A DNA stretch of 64,000 bases from Paenibacillus_AQ nitricinens (GCF_052056485.1 NZ_CP183948.1:620001-684000), one strand, 5' to 3'; shown: positions 50,845 to 60,856, numbered from the stretch's first letter. Numbers and translations are program-made. The notes: generated by a model from the letters alone, not told the origin.

Positions 50845-50894
50845 AAAAGTGTCTGTATCAAGGGAGAATTAACCTTCTGATGCAGGCGCTTTTT
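50845..50894 (+). terminator. Terminator after the small hypothetical gene
   Basis: AAAGTGTCTGTATCA pairs with TGATGCAGGCGCTTT, allowing G-U pairs, and is followed by T residues. Confidence 0.8.
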
Positions 50895-51005
50895 ACGTGA
50901 GAGGATACAATTTGTTCTTTTCTATGTTAAAAAAATTAGAACTTTTAGCTTAAGGATATACTCTTGAATGATGTATAATTGATAAGTTGAAGGGGGAGCG
51001 GAGAA

Positions 51006-51566
51006 TTGTATCTATGCAATGGAGTGACACCTACACTGATCGGTAGAAGATTAAAATTATGTGCTATGACTACAGAGCATGCGTCAGCGTTATTTCAGGT
51101 TTGGTCTGATCCGGAAGTTACTCTCTGGCTGGGTGCACCGGCATTATCCTCTATAGAAGAGACGAAGCAGCTTATAGACCTTCTATCACAGATGGCTCAG
51201 GAAGAGGAGAGCTTACGTTGGAGTATTATTGGACCTGGGGAGGAAGTCATAGGTAGCTGTGGGTATAACCATTGGCAGCTTCAGGGGGCTTACCGTGGTG
51301 AAATAGGCTGTGATCTGTCGCCTGCCTTTTGGGGGCTTGGATATATGAAAGAAGCACTTGGTCTTGTACTCGATTTTGGTTTCAATATTATGGGCTTGAA
51401 TCGGATTGAAGCGTTCTGTCATCCAGATAATATCCGTGCGGAGAGGCTGGTTCATACGCTTGGATTTCAGAAGGAAGGCTTACTGCGTCAATACAGGCAG
51501 ATCGCTTCCGGCTTTCAGGATACTGCTCTCTATGCTTTACTGCGCGAGGAGTGGCAATCCACTTAA
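51006..51566 (+). CDS. GNAT family N-acetyltransferase (RimJ/RimL type)
   Basis: 186 residues from TTG 51006, about eight bases after AGGGGGAG. 'TLIGRRLKLCAMTTEHASAL' begins the fold, 'GEIGCDLSPAFWGLGYMKEA' holds the acetyl-CoA loop (a Q/RxxGxG variant, AFWGLGY), and 'NIMGLNRIEAFCHPDNIRAE' and 'LGFQKEGLLRQY' close it. The group acetylates protein N-termini or small amines; the target is unknown. The MFS gene starts 24 bases later and may be co-transcribed. Confidence 0.92.
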   Translation: MYLCNGVTPTLIGRRLKLCAMTTEHASALFQVWSDPEVTLWLGAPALSSIEETKQLIDLLSQMAQEEESLRWSIIGPGEEVIGSCGYNHWQLQGAYRGEIGCDLSPAFWGLGYMKEALGLVLDFGFNIMGLNRIEAFCHPDNIRAERLVHTLGFQKEGLLRQYRQIASGFQDTALYALLREEWQST

Positions 51567-51590
51567 TACATAAAGAGAGGGTTTGGAACA

Positions 51591-53099
51591 TTGAAGTCAA
51601 CAGGGGATTTAGAACGTAAACTAATATTAACAGGGGTACTGCTGGCCACGTTTCTGGCGGCCATTGAGGGGACTGTAACAGGACCAGCCGGGCCGGCGAT
51701 TGTAGGCGACTTTCAGGGAATGCAGTGGCTGAGCTGGATATTTACTTCATATTTACTGGCAATGGCTATTACTACACCTATTTTTGGCAAAATCAGTGAT
51801 CTGTTCGGACGCAAACCTGTATTCATGTGGGGAGCGGCTGTTTTTTTACTAGGCTCATTATTATGCGGCATATCTCAAAGTATGGAACAGCTGATCCTGT
51901 TTCGCGCGATACAGGGGATCGGTGCGGGTGCACTTATTCCAATGACCTTTACTATTATCGGTGATATTTACAGCATTGAAGAAAGAGCAAAGACACAAGG
52001 GCTGCTAAGCTCTGTATGGGGGATTTCCTCTTTGGTAGGGCCACTGCTTGGTGGCTATGTGGTAGATTACTTAAGCTGGCGCTGGGTATTTGTGTTCAAT
52101 CTTCCATTTGGCATATTGGCTATGGTATTTATTGCACGTTATCTGAAAGAAGAGAAGGTGCGTCGGAAGACACAAATCGATGTGGCAGGTGTTCTTCTGT
52201 TCGCAGCAGGCATGGGGGCTTTACTCTTTGGACTGTCCACTGGAGGACAGAACCTGGCATGGACTTCTCCATTACTACTGGCAACACTGGGTGCAGCGGT
52301 TATCCTGTTAATTCTATTTCTGTTTGTGGAGCGCCGTGCACCAGAGCCTATGCTTCCACTGAACTTATTCTCAAACCGTAACATCGCGGTATCAACGGGT
52401 GCTAACCTGCTGGTAAGTACCTTAATTATTGGACTTTCTACGTATATCCCCTTATGGGTGCAAGGCGTATCTGGAAAAAGCGCTGCAATCTCAGGTTTGC
52501 TGCTTGCACCAATGTCTGTAGGTTGGATGCTTGGGTCAATAGCAGGTGGACGGATGATTCTGCGCGCGGGTTCTCGCCGGACGGCAATGCTTGGGTTGAT
52601 GATGATTGCTGCCGGAGCAATTGGACTGGTCTTCTTGACTGGAGAATCTTCGCAGCTAATACTCTTAGGCTTAATGCTGGTCTGTGGAGTGGGCTTCGGA
52701 TACTCTTCTACGGTCTTCACGATTATCGCTCAATCTTCGGTTGCGTACGATCAACGTGGTGCGTCCACAGCGCTTAATGCATTTACCCGTTCACTGGGTC
52801 AGACCATTGGGGTAGCTATATTTGGTTCTTGGCTGAACTTGAATATTGATCAACTGTTGCGAAAACAACCGGATTCAAACGTAACAGGTGAAGATATTAA
52901 TAAGCTGCTCGGCTCGCATACAGGAACTAACCTGTCTGGTGAAGTATCCAACAGTTTGCGTGGTGCACTTGAAGGAGGACTTCATTCACTATTCATCGTG
53001 ATGGCAGTATTCGCTGTCTTATCACTAATTATATCTTGGGGTTTGCGCAAGGGTGTACCTTCGGTAGAGGATGCTACTTCTTCTTTGAAAAAGGCATAA
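51591..53099 (+). CDS. MFS drug exporter, DHA2 (14-helix) family
   Basis: 502 residues from a TTG start after AGAGAGGGTTTGGAACA. There are about 14 membrane helices. 'GKISDLFGRKPVFMWGAAVF' is the loop 2-3 motif A (GKxSDxxGRK), and 'LFRAIQGIGAGALIPMTFTI' carries motif B (RxxQGxGA) and 'GPLLGGYV' motif C of drug:proton antiporters. It probably exports toxic lipophilic compounds. A MarR gene lies on the opposite strand after the shared terminator. Confidence 0.93.
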   Translation: MKSTGDLERKLILTGVLLATFLAAIEGTVTGPAGPAIVGDFQGMQWLSWIFTSYLLAMAITTPIFGKISDLFGRKPVFMWGAAVFLLGSLLCGISQSMEQLILFRAIQGIGAGALIPMTFTIIGDIYSIEERAKTQGLLSSVWGISSLVGPLLGGYVVDYLSWRWVFVFNLPFGILAMVFIARYLKEEKVRRKTQIDVAGVLLFAAGMGALLFGLSTGGQNLAWTSPLLLATLGAAVILLILFLFVERRAPEPMLPLNLFSNRNIAVSTGANLLVSTLIIGLSTYIPLWVQGVSGKSAAISGLLLAPMSVGWMLGSIAGGRMILRAGSRRTAMLGLMMIAAGAIGLVFLTGESSQLILLGLMLVCGVGFGYSSTVFTIIAQSSVAYDQRGASTALNAFTRSLGQTIGVAIFGSWLNLNIDQLLRKQPDSNVTGEDINKLLGSHTGTNLSGEVSNSLRGALEGGLHSLFIVMAVFAVLSLIISWGLRKGVPSVEDATSSLKKA

Positions 53100-53121
53100 C
53101 TCATTCTCTAAATCATATAAA

Positions 53122-53154
53122 GAAGCCCGACCGGGTATTTACCGGTCGGGCTTC
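53122..53154. terminator. Bidirectional terminator between the MFS and MarR genes
   Basis: GAAGCCCGACCGG and CCGGTCGGGCTTC are perfect inverted repeats around a seven-base loop. T-rich ends flank it, and it lies between convergent genes. Confidence 0.92.
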
Positions 53155-53213
53155 TTCGTGCGATAACAGCTTGTCTAACACATATGAAGTAAAAAGCAGC
53201 CTAGCCTCTAGCT

Positions 53214-53681
53214 CTACTTACGGGGAAGAGGGGAAAGCTTCTCAGCTTGCAGGCCCATCTTCTTGAGCAGAGTGATCATTTGTTCCTTCTCTTCATCATT
53301 TAGTCCGCTGAAAGCAAGATGAAGACGCTCTGAGTATTTCGGATACATCTCATTCATGAGACGTTCGCCTTCCGCGGTCAACTCCGCGAAAATCACACGA
53401 CGATCACTTGGACAAGGCTTGCGCTGCAAATAGCCGCGTTCTTCAAGCTTGTCGATTACGTAAGTCACGTTGCCGCTTTGTAGCAGCAGTTTGGCGCCAA
53501 TTTGTTGAATGGGCTGTGGTCCCTTATAGTACAACACTTCCATGACGGCAAAGGCAGTAGGATTAAAACCTTCAATTTTGCTACCAGTAACAGCATGCTC
53601 ATTAATGCTTTTAAAGGATTTGGCAAATACCCGGTACAAATGTAGTGTTAATTGTGTATCACGTTCATAAGATTGTATCAT
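53214..53681 (-). CDS. MarR family transcriptional regulator
   Basis: 155 residues from ATG 53681, after GGTGGAGAAGC; a longer in-frame start at 53723 has no better site. 'FNPTAFAVMEVLYYKGPQPI', 'QIGAKLLLQSGNVTYVIDKL' and 'KPCPSDRRVIFAELTAEG' show the winged helix and the DxR wing. One cysteine lies at the wing base, not at the N-terminal sensing position of OhrR. It may control the neighbouring MFS exporter genes on either side; that is inferred from position. Confidence 0.92.
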   Translation of the reverse strand: MIQSYERDTQLTLHLYRVFAKSFKSINEHAVTGSKIEGFNPTAFAVMEVLYYKGPQPIQQIGAKLLLQSGNVTYVIDKLEERGYLQRKPCPSDRRVIFAELTAEGERLMNEMYPKYSERLHLAFSGLNDEEKEQMITLLKKMGLQAEKLSPLPRK

Positions 53682-54025
53682 GCTTCTCCACCCTTTATCG
53701 TTAATCATGTGAACTCGTCGCACGTTCTGTAATCATATCTATTAGTGCACGGTTTACCTGTGCAACGAACTTTGAGATAACAATAGAATACGTGAAAGAT
53801 CGGATGAAGAACATGTGATTTGTCACAATGAGCAACTTTTAATTATTAAAAATCAAACAATTTTTTGAATATGTTGAAATTGAATGTTTTTCACCTCAGT
53901 CTCTGAAAGGATATTAATTTCATTCCACGGTTCAAGTGCCATTTACGCCCCGAGACGGATGAATCTCATTCTCCAATATTTTACTATTATTTTATCGAGA
54001 AATAGTAATGGGGAGTGAAGGAAGG
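53682..54025. other. Divergent intergenic region, about 340 bases
   Basis: It lies between the MarR gene (leftward) and an MFS gene (rightward). It is AT-rich with an imperfect hairpin TACTATT/AATAGTA at about 53983-54008 near the MFS start. GTGCACGG...CTGTGCAA near 53745-53765 could be a weak operator. I see no gene or known RNA. Confidence 0.4.
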
Positions 54026-55369
54026 ATGGAGGAACATCATATTCATGCTTTAAAAGAAAGTAAGTTAACCGCGAATAAGCCATTTATGTTGCTTATCGCT
54101 GCACAGCTTGTATCGAACATAGGAGACTGGTTGCATATATTGGCACTATTGACGATGGTAGGATTCAAATGGAATGCTACGCCATGGGAGATTACGGCCC
54201 TATCTTTATGTATGGCTGTGCCTCTGCTGTTAGGAGGTCCGTTTGCCGGCTATTTAAGTGACCGTTTCAACCGCAAGGCAATAATGATTGGTTCAGATAT
54301 AGCCCGTGCAGCGGTGGTTATTTGCTTGGTATTTGCAGGCTCGCTGTGGCAGGTTTATGTGCTGCTGCTGGCTAAGGGATGTATGGATGTGCTGTTCTCT
54401 CCGGCCAAAAGCGGAAAGATTAAGGAACTTGTGCCTGTGGCTCAGATGGATAAAGCAATGGCGCTTAGCTCATCTATAGAGCAGATAACTAAAATTGTGG
54501 GTCCAGCGCTTGGTGGATTGCTAGTTGCAGCCTTCGGCATATCTGTTTGTTATATGATCGATTCTGCTACATTCGTTTTATCGGCGATCATTTTGCTTGG
54601 ATTACCGCGTACAGCTGCAATTAAGAAGAAAGATACGGAAACAAGCGGGGGGGATACGGAGGTACGTAAATCCTTCCGCCAAGAAATGTCGGCAGGTCTG
54701 CAAGTGATTGCAGGAATGCCTGTAGTGCTGTGTGGCATTGTTATGTTGGTACTGGTGCTGCTAATGCTACAGATCGGAGACTCTCAGATTGTAACGTTAT
54801 TCCGGGAGATTCCAGGTGTGAACGGAGATCTGCTGGGGTGGTGTGTAGCAGCCAGTGGCTTTGGAACCTTGCTATCTGCGCTGCTTGTAAGCCGATTAGG
54901 CAGTGGTAAGCATCCGCTTATTTTTATGGGATTAGGGGCTGTAATCATGGGCGTTGTCTTCTCGGGTGCAGGAATCGTAACTGCTCATGGCCAAGCGGGA
55001 ATCTGGATGAACATTGCTTTGTTTGGGTCCTTCATGTTTGCTGGTGTGGGTGCAGGATTAGCGTTTATCCCCTTCAATTCAATGCTCCAGCAACGGACAC
55101 CTGCGGAATACACAGGTCGTGTATTTGGAACCATTGGCAGTCTTACAAGCGCAGCTGTTATTCTAGGACCTGTAGCCGGTGGAGCCTTAGTGACAGCATC
55201 GGGGCCGGTATCTGCCTTTATTCTATCTGGTTTGCTTACAGGATTGTTAGGACTAGGGTTGTTAATGCTGCGTGGTAAAATCGAACGCAGGGATGAGGCG
55301 GCGATCAAGAAGCAGGAAGGAATAGCTGCGACGAATAACATGGAATTTGTAGGACAGACCTCCCTTTGA
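54026..55369 (+). CDS. MFS transporter
   Basis: 447 residues from ATG 54026 (GGGAG ten bases before); an in-frame ATG at 54008 lacks a ribosome site. About 12 membrane helices. 'SNIGDWLHILALLTMVGFKW' at helix 1 and 'GPFAGYLSDRFNRKAIMIGS' in loop 2-3 fit the MFS_3/EntS-like exporter branch. 'SIEQITKIVGPALGGLLVAA' is also typical. Substrate unknown. The stop codon lies inside the loop of its own terminator. Confidence 0.9.
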   Translation: MEEHHIHALKESKLTANKPFMLLIAAQLVSNIGDWLHILALLTMVGFKWNATPWEITALSLCMAVPLLLGGPFAGYLSDRFNRKAIMIGSDIARAAVVICLVFAGSLWQVYVLLLAKGCMDVLFSPAKSGKIKELVPVAQMDKAMALSSSIEQITKIVGPALGGLLVAAFGISVCYMIDSATFVLSAIILLGLPRTAAIKKKDTETSGGDTEVRKSFRQEMSAGLQVIAGMPVVLCGIVMLVLVLLMLQIGDSQIVTLFREIPGVNGDLLGWCVAASGFGTLLSALLVSRLGSGKHPLIFMGLGAVIMGVVFSGAGIVTAHGQAGIWMNIALFGSFMFAGVGAGLAFIPFNSMLQQRTPAEYTGRVFGTIGSLTSAAVILGPVAGGALVTASGPVSAFILSGLLTGLLGLGLLMLRGKIERRDEAAIKKQEGIAATNNMEFVGQTSL

Positions 55370-55384
55370 TGGGAGGTTTCTTTT
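55358..55384 (+). terminator. Terminator overlapping the end of the MFS gene
   Basis: ACCTCCC and GGGAGGT pair around TTTGAT, which contains the TGA stop, followed by TTCTTTT. Confidence 0.8.
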
Positions 55385-55570
55385 ATTCGCTATTGCACAG
55401 GGCTTAAGTTATTATTGTGAAAAAAGCAGCTTGATTATTTTCAGGAAAAATATATAGTACGATTAGATAAGTTGCGATTGCCTCTGTTGATCATTTGAAT
55501 ATCATTCATATACGTAATAGAGAATGCAATTTATAATAGTACCTATTAGAAGTTTTAGGAGATGGAGAGT

Positions 55571-56311
55571 ATGGAGAAGGTAGATACAATGATGGATACC
55601 GATAGCTACGACGACATTGTGCTCGATGTTGAGATCGATGAAGCTGGCTATGAAGCGGGAGATCCTTGCATATTCGATATTTCTTTTCAAGTGAAGCGAG
55701 GGCAACTGCTCGGATTGATCGGACCTAATGGTGCTGGGAAAAGTACAACCATTAAGACCCTGCTTGGTTTGTTGAAGAATACCAAGGCTAAGGTGTCTTT
55801 TAGTGGAGTTAATAAATCATACGCTTATGTACCGGAGCAACCTGTGTTTTATGAGGATTTGACATTGTGGGAGCACTTGGATTTAGCGGCCGCTGCCTAT
55901 GGACTGAAGTACGAACAGTTCGAAGAAACTGCAGAAAGACTGTTGAAGCAGTTTGGTATGGGCCATGTGCGCAATGATCTTCCAGCTGGATTCTCTAAGG
56001 GCATGAAACAAAAAATGATGCTAATGCTTGGCTTTTTGGTACAGCCGGATGTGTATATTGTGGACGAGCCATTTATTGGTTTAGATCCTCGGGCTACGAA
56101 AGATTTCCTGCGGCTGCTGGAAGCGGAGCGGAAGCGTGGAGCTGGTGTATTAATGTCCACACATGTACTGGATACTGCAGAGAAAATATGCGATGATTTC
56201 GTACTGATCTCCGGGGGAAAGGTTGCCGCCTCGGGAACACTCGAAGATATACGCGATTATGCTGGGCTGCCGGAGGCGTCGTTGTTTGATTGCTTCGACG
56301 AACTGACATGA
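55571..56311 (+). CDS. ecsA: ABC transporter ATP-binding protein, EcsA-like
   Basis: 246 residues from ATG 55571, nine bases after AGGAG; ATG 55562 abuts that site. Walker A GPNGAGKST (about 51-59), signature 'GFSKGMKQKMMLMLGFL' (SKGMKQ), Walker B 'VYIVDEPFIGLDP' and the switch histidine 'MSTHVLD' are intact. An N-terminal acidic extension of about 20 residues is unusual. It overlaps the next membrane gene by four bases. EcsA with EcsB affects secretion, membrane proteolysis and competence in Bacillus; the name is given on layout and pattern. Confidence 0.85.
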   Translation: MEKVDTMMDTDSYDDIVLDVEIDEAGYEAGDPCIFDISFQVKRGQLLGLIGPNGAGKSTTIKTLLGLLKNTKAKVSFSGVNKSYAYVPEQPVFYEDLTLWEHLDLAAAAYGLKYEQFEETAERLLKQFGMGHVRNDLPAGFSKGMKQKMMLMLGFLVQPDVYIVDEPFIGLDPRATKDFLRLLEAERKRGAGVLMSTHVLDTAEKICDDFVLISGGKVAASGTLEDIRDYAGLPEASLFDCFDELT

Positions 56312-57570
56312 GTAAGCAGGGCAAGCGGGCATTTGCTTTTTCTAATGCCAAACAATTATTCAGACGGCGGCTATTCTCTCATTGGCGTGAGCAATCCGCT
56401 ATTATCCGTACGGCGGCTGATTGGACCGTGCTCTTATATATTCTTATTCCCGGAGGTTTTCTGGGCGGGCGGTTGTATTATGGATTCTGGAATGAGGGGC
56501 TACCGGCTTGGAGCGAAAATTTGCCGTTTATGCTCATTCTTTCATTATTAGTACTTCTGATCTGCAATGGGGGCTTGGTGCTATTGTTGCAGGAAGGCGA
56601 TCTATTATTTCTTAGACAAAGGCAGCGCTGGATAAATACGATCGTATTTCGAGGATTACTTTACAGCCTGATTGTAACATCGCTGAAGTTCGTTGTGGCT
56701 TTTGCACTGTTATTGCCTTTTCTGATTCGGGGATTTGAGATGACGTCATCGGAGGTGTGGGCGCTGTTCGCTCTGACCTTGGCGTGCAGCTGGTGTGTTA
56801 AGTTACTTGGACATCTTGTAAAAGTACAAAAGCATGGTTGGCGGCGCTGGTTGTGGCTGTTTCTGGCGATCTCCGTCCCGAACGCTATCTATTTCAGAGT
56901 AGCTAGCCTTTGGAGTGATCATCCGCTCTTCATTTGTCTCAGTGCGGTTGTATTTACAGTCGTTGCAATAATCGCCTTCCGTTGTCGCTTAGTGATGCGT
57001 GGGACATTTATGAACGACGTGCGCGAAGACTACAAGCAGCGAATGAAGATAGCAGCCATACTGCTTCGCAATGTTCTGGATAAACCTCGTCCGACTCGCC
57101 ATAAGCCGTGGATTTTCCGGAAGTCACAGCCTTTGCTTAAATCAAAGACTGCCGAGAGCCGGTTCTCTGCGGCAGCGATTAAGGCACTAGTGCGGAATCC
57201 GGCCCATTTGAAGCTTTACTTTGCTTTTACAGCCGTGTCCGCTGTAGCGATCCTTATCATTCCATCGGGGTTCAAATGGCTGGGATTTGTAGTCTTAACA
57301 TCGCTTATGACGTTTTGGCTGTTCTCTTTCTGGTCGTTGTTTGTTGGTGATGATTACATTGGGATCCTTCCGTTTACGAAAGAACAAAAAGCTGAAGCAG
57401 GTATGCATGCGGTCCCTATCTTATTGCTTCCCTTTACCATGATTTCCTCCGCACTGATCTGTCTCTCTTTATATGGATGGTGGGGGCTCATCTTGTTCAT
57501 TCCGGTTGGATACATGGTTGGACTCTTTATCAGCAGAATATTTGGTACGTTCCGGCTGGGCAAAGATTGA
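56308..57570 (+). CDS. ecsB: ABC transporter permease, EcsB-like
   Basis: 420 residues from ATG 56308, overlapping the stop of the ATP-binding gene (ATGA). It opens with 'AFSNAKQLFRRRLFSHWREQ', a basic segment usual for EcsB, and has several pairs of membrane helices with a large cytosolic loop (about 225-300). It is the membrane partner of the EcsA-like ATPase. EcsC is not seen here. A perfect palindromic terminator follows. Confidence 0.87.
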   Translation: MSKQGKRAFAFSNAKQLFRRRLFSHWREQSAIIRTAADWTVLLYILIPGGFLGGRLYYGFWNEGLPAWSENLPFMLILSLLVLLICNGGLVLLLQEGDLLFLRQRQRWINTIVFRGLLYSLIVTSLKFVVAFALLLPFLIRGFEMTSSEVWALFALTLACSWCVKLLGHLVKVQKHGWRRWLWLFLAISVPNAIYFRVASLWSDHPLFICLSAVVFTVVAIIAFRCRLVMRGTFMNDVREDYKQRMKIAAILLRNVLDKPRPTRHKPWIFRKSQPLLKSKTAESRFSAAAIKALVRNPAHLKLYFAFTAVSAVAILIIPSGFKWLGFVVLTSLMTFWLFSFWSLFVGDDYIGILPFTKEQKAEAGMHAVPILLLPFTMISSALICLSLYGWWGLILFIPVGYMVGLFISRIFGTFRLGKD

Positions 57571-57577
57571 TAGATAG

Positions 57578-57629
57578 AACTAAAAACAGCGTGAATTGAG
57601 AAGCTTCTCAATTCACGCTGTTTTTAGTT
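57578..57629. terminator. Perfect palindromic terminator between convergent genes
   Basis: A 52-base perfect palindrome: left arm starts AACTAAAAACAGCGTGAATT and the right arm mirrors it. T-runs lie on both strands. It ends both the EcsB-like gene and the leftward flavoprotein gene. Confidence 0.95.
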
Positions 57630-57637
57630 GCACCGCA

Positions 57638-58906
57638 TTAGCTAAGGCGAAGGTCAGCAGCATGTTTGCCTGCTGTATACCCAGTAGAGAATGCGGCTGT
57701 TATATTGTAGCCACCAGTGTAGCCATGGATATCGAGTACCTCTCCACAGAAGAATAACCCTTGCATAAGCTTCGATTCCATTCTTTTGGGATCGATCTCT
57801 TTCAGATTTACGCCGCCGCCTGTAACAAAGGCTTCGGATAGGGAACGGGTACCATGAACATTAACGGGCATCCTTTTCAAGATGCCTGCTAGCGCAAGCA
57901 ATCCATTCTTGGATACATGATGCCCCGTAATATCTCCATCCAGGTCAGCTTTAGCTAACAAGAGGGGAATGAGACGTTCTGGCAGCAGCCCCTTTAGTGA
58001 ATTGCGGATCGCTTTCTTCGGCTCCTGGTCCAGCTTGTCTTGCAGCAATGATTCCACTTCTTGCAAGTTCAGATCAGGGAAGAGATCGATGGACATCTCA
58101 ACAGTGTCAGTCCCTGATTTACGCTGGACCTGTCTCAGAAATTGGCTGCAGCGCAGTGCAATTGGCCCGGATAATCCAAAATGGGTGAATATCATATCTC
58201 CGCGATGAGAAATGACCTTCTTTCCTTTTTGATTCCAGACAGTTAGTGCCACATCGCGTAGCGACAATCCTTGCAGCTCACCGGATTTAATCCACTCTTC
58301 CCGTGAAATAATCGGTACCTCTGTCGGAAATAGCTCAGTAATGGTGTGGCCTGCGGCTTCAGCCCATGGGTACCCATCTCCTGTAGAGCCAGTCTGAGGA
58401 ACGGACTTTCCTCCGGTGGCGATGATTACGGCAGCACTGGAAATCGTTTTGCCGGAGCCCAGCTGAACACCCTTAACAGCCCCTTCTTCATATATTACAT
58501 GTGAGACAGGACTATCTGTCATAATCTGCACACCTAGGCTCCGTACTTTGTTGATTAAGGCGGAGACAACGCTGGAGGCTTTATCGGAGACGGGAAACAT
58601 CCGTCCGTTGTCTTCTTCTTTTAATGCAATACCTAAGCCTTCAAAAAAGGCAATGATATCTTGATTATTAAAATGGTCGAAGGCGCTATACAAAAACCGC
58701 CCGTTTCCCGGGATATAGGAGATTAACTCATCTCTCTCCTTGACGTTCGTTACATTGCAGCGTCCGCCACCAGATATCCCGAGCTTTCGTCCTAGCTTAG
58801 CTCCCTTATCGATCAGTAGCACGGATGCCCCGTGTTCTGCTGCGGCTACACTTGCCATTAATCCCGAAGGGCCGCCACCTATGACGATCACATCGAAGTT
58901 GCTCAT
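57638..58906 (-). CDS. BaiN/HI0933-family flavoprotein
   Basis: 422 residues. 'FDVIVIGGGPSGLMASVAAA' is the FAD-binding start. 'KLGISGGGRCNVTN' is the signature of the HI0933/BaiN (YtfP/YhiN) family, and 'VTGGGVNLKEIDP' and 'GLFFCGEVLDIHGYTGGYNI' close it. Distant members in gut clostridia reduce bile-acid intermediates; in bacilli the role is unknown. Start on ATG 58906 after AAGGAGTAAAATTTC. Monocistronic. Confidence 0.93.
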   Translation of the reverse strand: MSNFDVIVIGGGPSGLMASVAAAEHGASVLLIDKGAKLGRKLGISGGGRCNVTNVKERDELISYIPGNGRFLYSAFDHFNNQDIIAFFEGLGIALKEEDNGRMFPVSDKASSVVSALINKVRSLGVQIMTDSPVSHVIYEEGAVKGVQLGSGKTISSAAVIIATGGKSVPQTGSTGDGYPWAEAAGHTITELFPTEVPIISREEWIKSGELQGLSLRDVALTVWNQKGKKVISHRGDMIFTHFGLSGPIALRCSQFLRQVQRKSGTDTVEMSIDLFPDLNLQEVESLLQDKLDQEPKKAIRNSLKGLLPERLIPLLLAKADLDGDITGHHVSKNGLLALAGILKRMPVNVHGTRSLSEAFVTGGGVNLKEIDPKRMESKLMQGLFFCGEVLDIHGYTGGYNITAAFSTGYTAGKHAADLRLS

Positions 58907-59085
58907 GAAATTTTACTCCTTTACATGTTAAGACACGGGTGTTACTTCGTGTTTTCCTAACGGAATCATACCATTCTGACTCTCATGTAACCAGTCTTGT
59001 CCATCCACTTAGTGATAATTCGTTGTCAGAAGAGTGATCCTGTGCTTTAATCTAGACATGTAGGGCAATTTGTCCATTTTGGGGT

Positions 59086-60807
59086 GTGATTGTAATTATT
59101 GGCGCAATTAAGGATATATTATTGCAAATATCGGCAGCATGCTCCTTTCTTTTTCTGATTCAGTGGTGGGTGGACCGGGGGCTTGTGGCTCGAAAAAAAG
59201 GTAGTTTCCCGGATAATCAAACTTTTTTGGTTTTGGCGTGTACGTTAAGCCTTATTCTATGCTCACTTCTTTCGACGACTTTATTCGGTATTGCTTATTT
59301 GAATTTAGGAATGATCCCTGCTTATATCGGTATTTTATATGGAACTGTACGTTCAGGGATTCTGTTGTCCATCTGTTTGCTTGTCTGCAATATAATCATT
59401 GCAGAGCCAACCGGAATAAGTAATATGATATTAAATTCAGGAATATTATTATATCCGTTGCTATTTGGGCTGGCTAAGCCTTTTAAGAAAGGCACAGTGG
59501 TAGAGAAGATAGGAATGTTATGGATGGTTCTTTGTCCGAACATGTTGTTCATTGCACTTGTACCTATTATAGGTGGGGAAAATATATATGAAGCCCATTC
59601 TGGCGAGTCGTTTTTGATTACTGTGTATCTTTTTTTCACGATCGCGCTAGGTGGTATTTTTGTTTATTTTGTTGAAATGGTCTGGAGTAGTTGGCGGGCT
59701 AAAGTACATATGGAAAGTATAAGTGATAATTTCCAGTGGGAGTCTGAGAAGCTGCAGCAGATTACAAATGTAGTACCTCTCAGTATTATGTCTCTGGATG
59801 ATCACGGAGTTGTGACCGACCTTAATGATTGTATGTTGGGAATGGCACGAATTCATTATCCCAATTTGAGAAGGGAAGATATTATTGGCAAGCCGGTTAG
59901 GGAGTTTTTTAATGGTTCAGCGGATGCTGATGCATATATGCGGGTACGGGATAACATTCAGCATAAACGGCGTTCCCATGAGCGAATGATTCATGGAACG
60001 CGGATCTATCAAATTTATTCAGCACCACTAATGCATAAGAACTCAGGATTAACGAGTGGAGTGGTACTCATTGCACAGGATATTACGGATGAAGTGAAAC
60101 TCCGTTCTGAGCTTGACCATGTGGAACGTTTGAGCTTAGTAGGGCAGATGGCTGCCGGAATTACCCATGAGATTCGTAATCCTATGGCGGTAGTTCGTGG
60201 ATTCTTGCAGCTGATGAGAGAAAAGAGTTCGGATGATTTGGATTCTTATTATCAGATCGTGCTCGAGGAACTGGATCGGGCGAATAGCATTATTAACGAT
60301 TTCCTATCGCTGGCGCAGAGCCGGATATCCGATAAGGAGAAGGTGCTTTTACACCGAGTTATAGAAGAAGTCAGTCCGCTGCTATGGGCGGATGCTAATC
60401 TTCGTGGTCAAAGTGTTGAGTTAAAGCTGAACGCATCCATCCATGAATTGGAGTTAAACGTTCGGGAAATAAAGCAGCTTATCCTTAATTTAGGCCGCAA
60501 CGGCATGGAGGCTATGGGATCCAAGGGGATTCTGACACTGGAAACACACAGTAATCAGGATCAGGTGGAGCTGATTGTAAGGGATAGAGGAATCGGTATG
60601 TCGGAAAGTCAACGAGAGAAGTTGTTTTCCCCTTTTTTCACAACAAAAAGGGAGGGAACGGGTCTAGGGTTATCCTTGTGTCTCAGTATTGTGGAACGGC
60701 ATAACGGTAAAATAACTGTAGATTCTGTAGAAGGGGAGGGTACAGTATTTACCATCTCCTTCCCTTTAGCAAAGGAAGAATATAGCGAAGCTATGCTTGC
60801 GGATTGA
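59086..60807 (+). CDS. KinB-like sensor histidine kinase
   Basis: 573 residues from a GTG start with only a weak GGGG site. Five to six membrane helices (about 5-200) form a 5TM-LYT-like sensor, a PAS domain lies at about 220-335, the H-box 'AAGITHEIRNPMAVVRGFLQ' has His361, and the ATP-binding N, G1 and G2 boxes end it ('GLGLSLCLSIVERHNGKITV'). This is the layout of KinB/KinD-type sporulation kinases that feed phosphate into the Spo0F-Spo0A relay. No response regulator is adjacent, which fits an orphan phosphorelay kinase. The relay role is inferred. Confidence 0.9.
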   Translation: MIVIIGAIKDILLQISAACSFLFLIQWWVDRGLVARKKGSFPDNQTFLVLACTLSLILCSLLSTTLFGIAYLNLGMIPAYIGILYGTVRSGILLSICLLVCNIIIAEPTGISNMILNSGILLYPLLFGLAKPFKKGTVVEKIGMLWMVLCPNMLFIALVPIIGGENIYEAHSGESFLITVYLFFTIALGGIFVYFVEMVWSSWRAKVHMESISDNFQWESEKLQQITNVVPLSIMSLDDHGVVTDLNDCMLGMARIHYPNLRREDIIGKPVREFFNGSADADAYMRVRDNIQHKRRSHERMIHGTRIYQIYSAPLMHKNSGLTSGVVLIAQDITDEVKLRSELDHVERLSLVGQMAAGITHEIRNPMAVVRGFLQLMREKSSDDLDSYYQIVLEELDRANSIINDFLSLAQSRISDKEKVLLHRVIEEVSPLLWADANLRGQSVELKLNASIHELELNVREIKQLILNLGRNGMEAMGSKGILTLETHSNQDQVELIVRDRGIGMSESQREKLFSPFFTTKREGTGLGLSLCLSIVERHNGKITVDSVEGEGTVFTISFPLAKEEYSEAMLAD

Positions 60808-60828
60808 ATCAGGTTACTGCAGCATCTC

Positions 60829-60856
60829 TTGCTTTCACAGAGTATGAATGTATAAT
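60829..60856 (+). promoter_or_regulatory. Promoter of the bacilliredoxin gene
   Basis: TTGCTT (60829-60834) and TATAAT (60851-60856) with a 16-base spacer, 68 bases before the ATG. It lies just after the kinase stop, showing separate transcription. Confidence 0.7.
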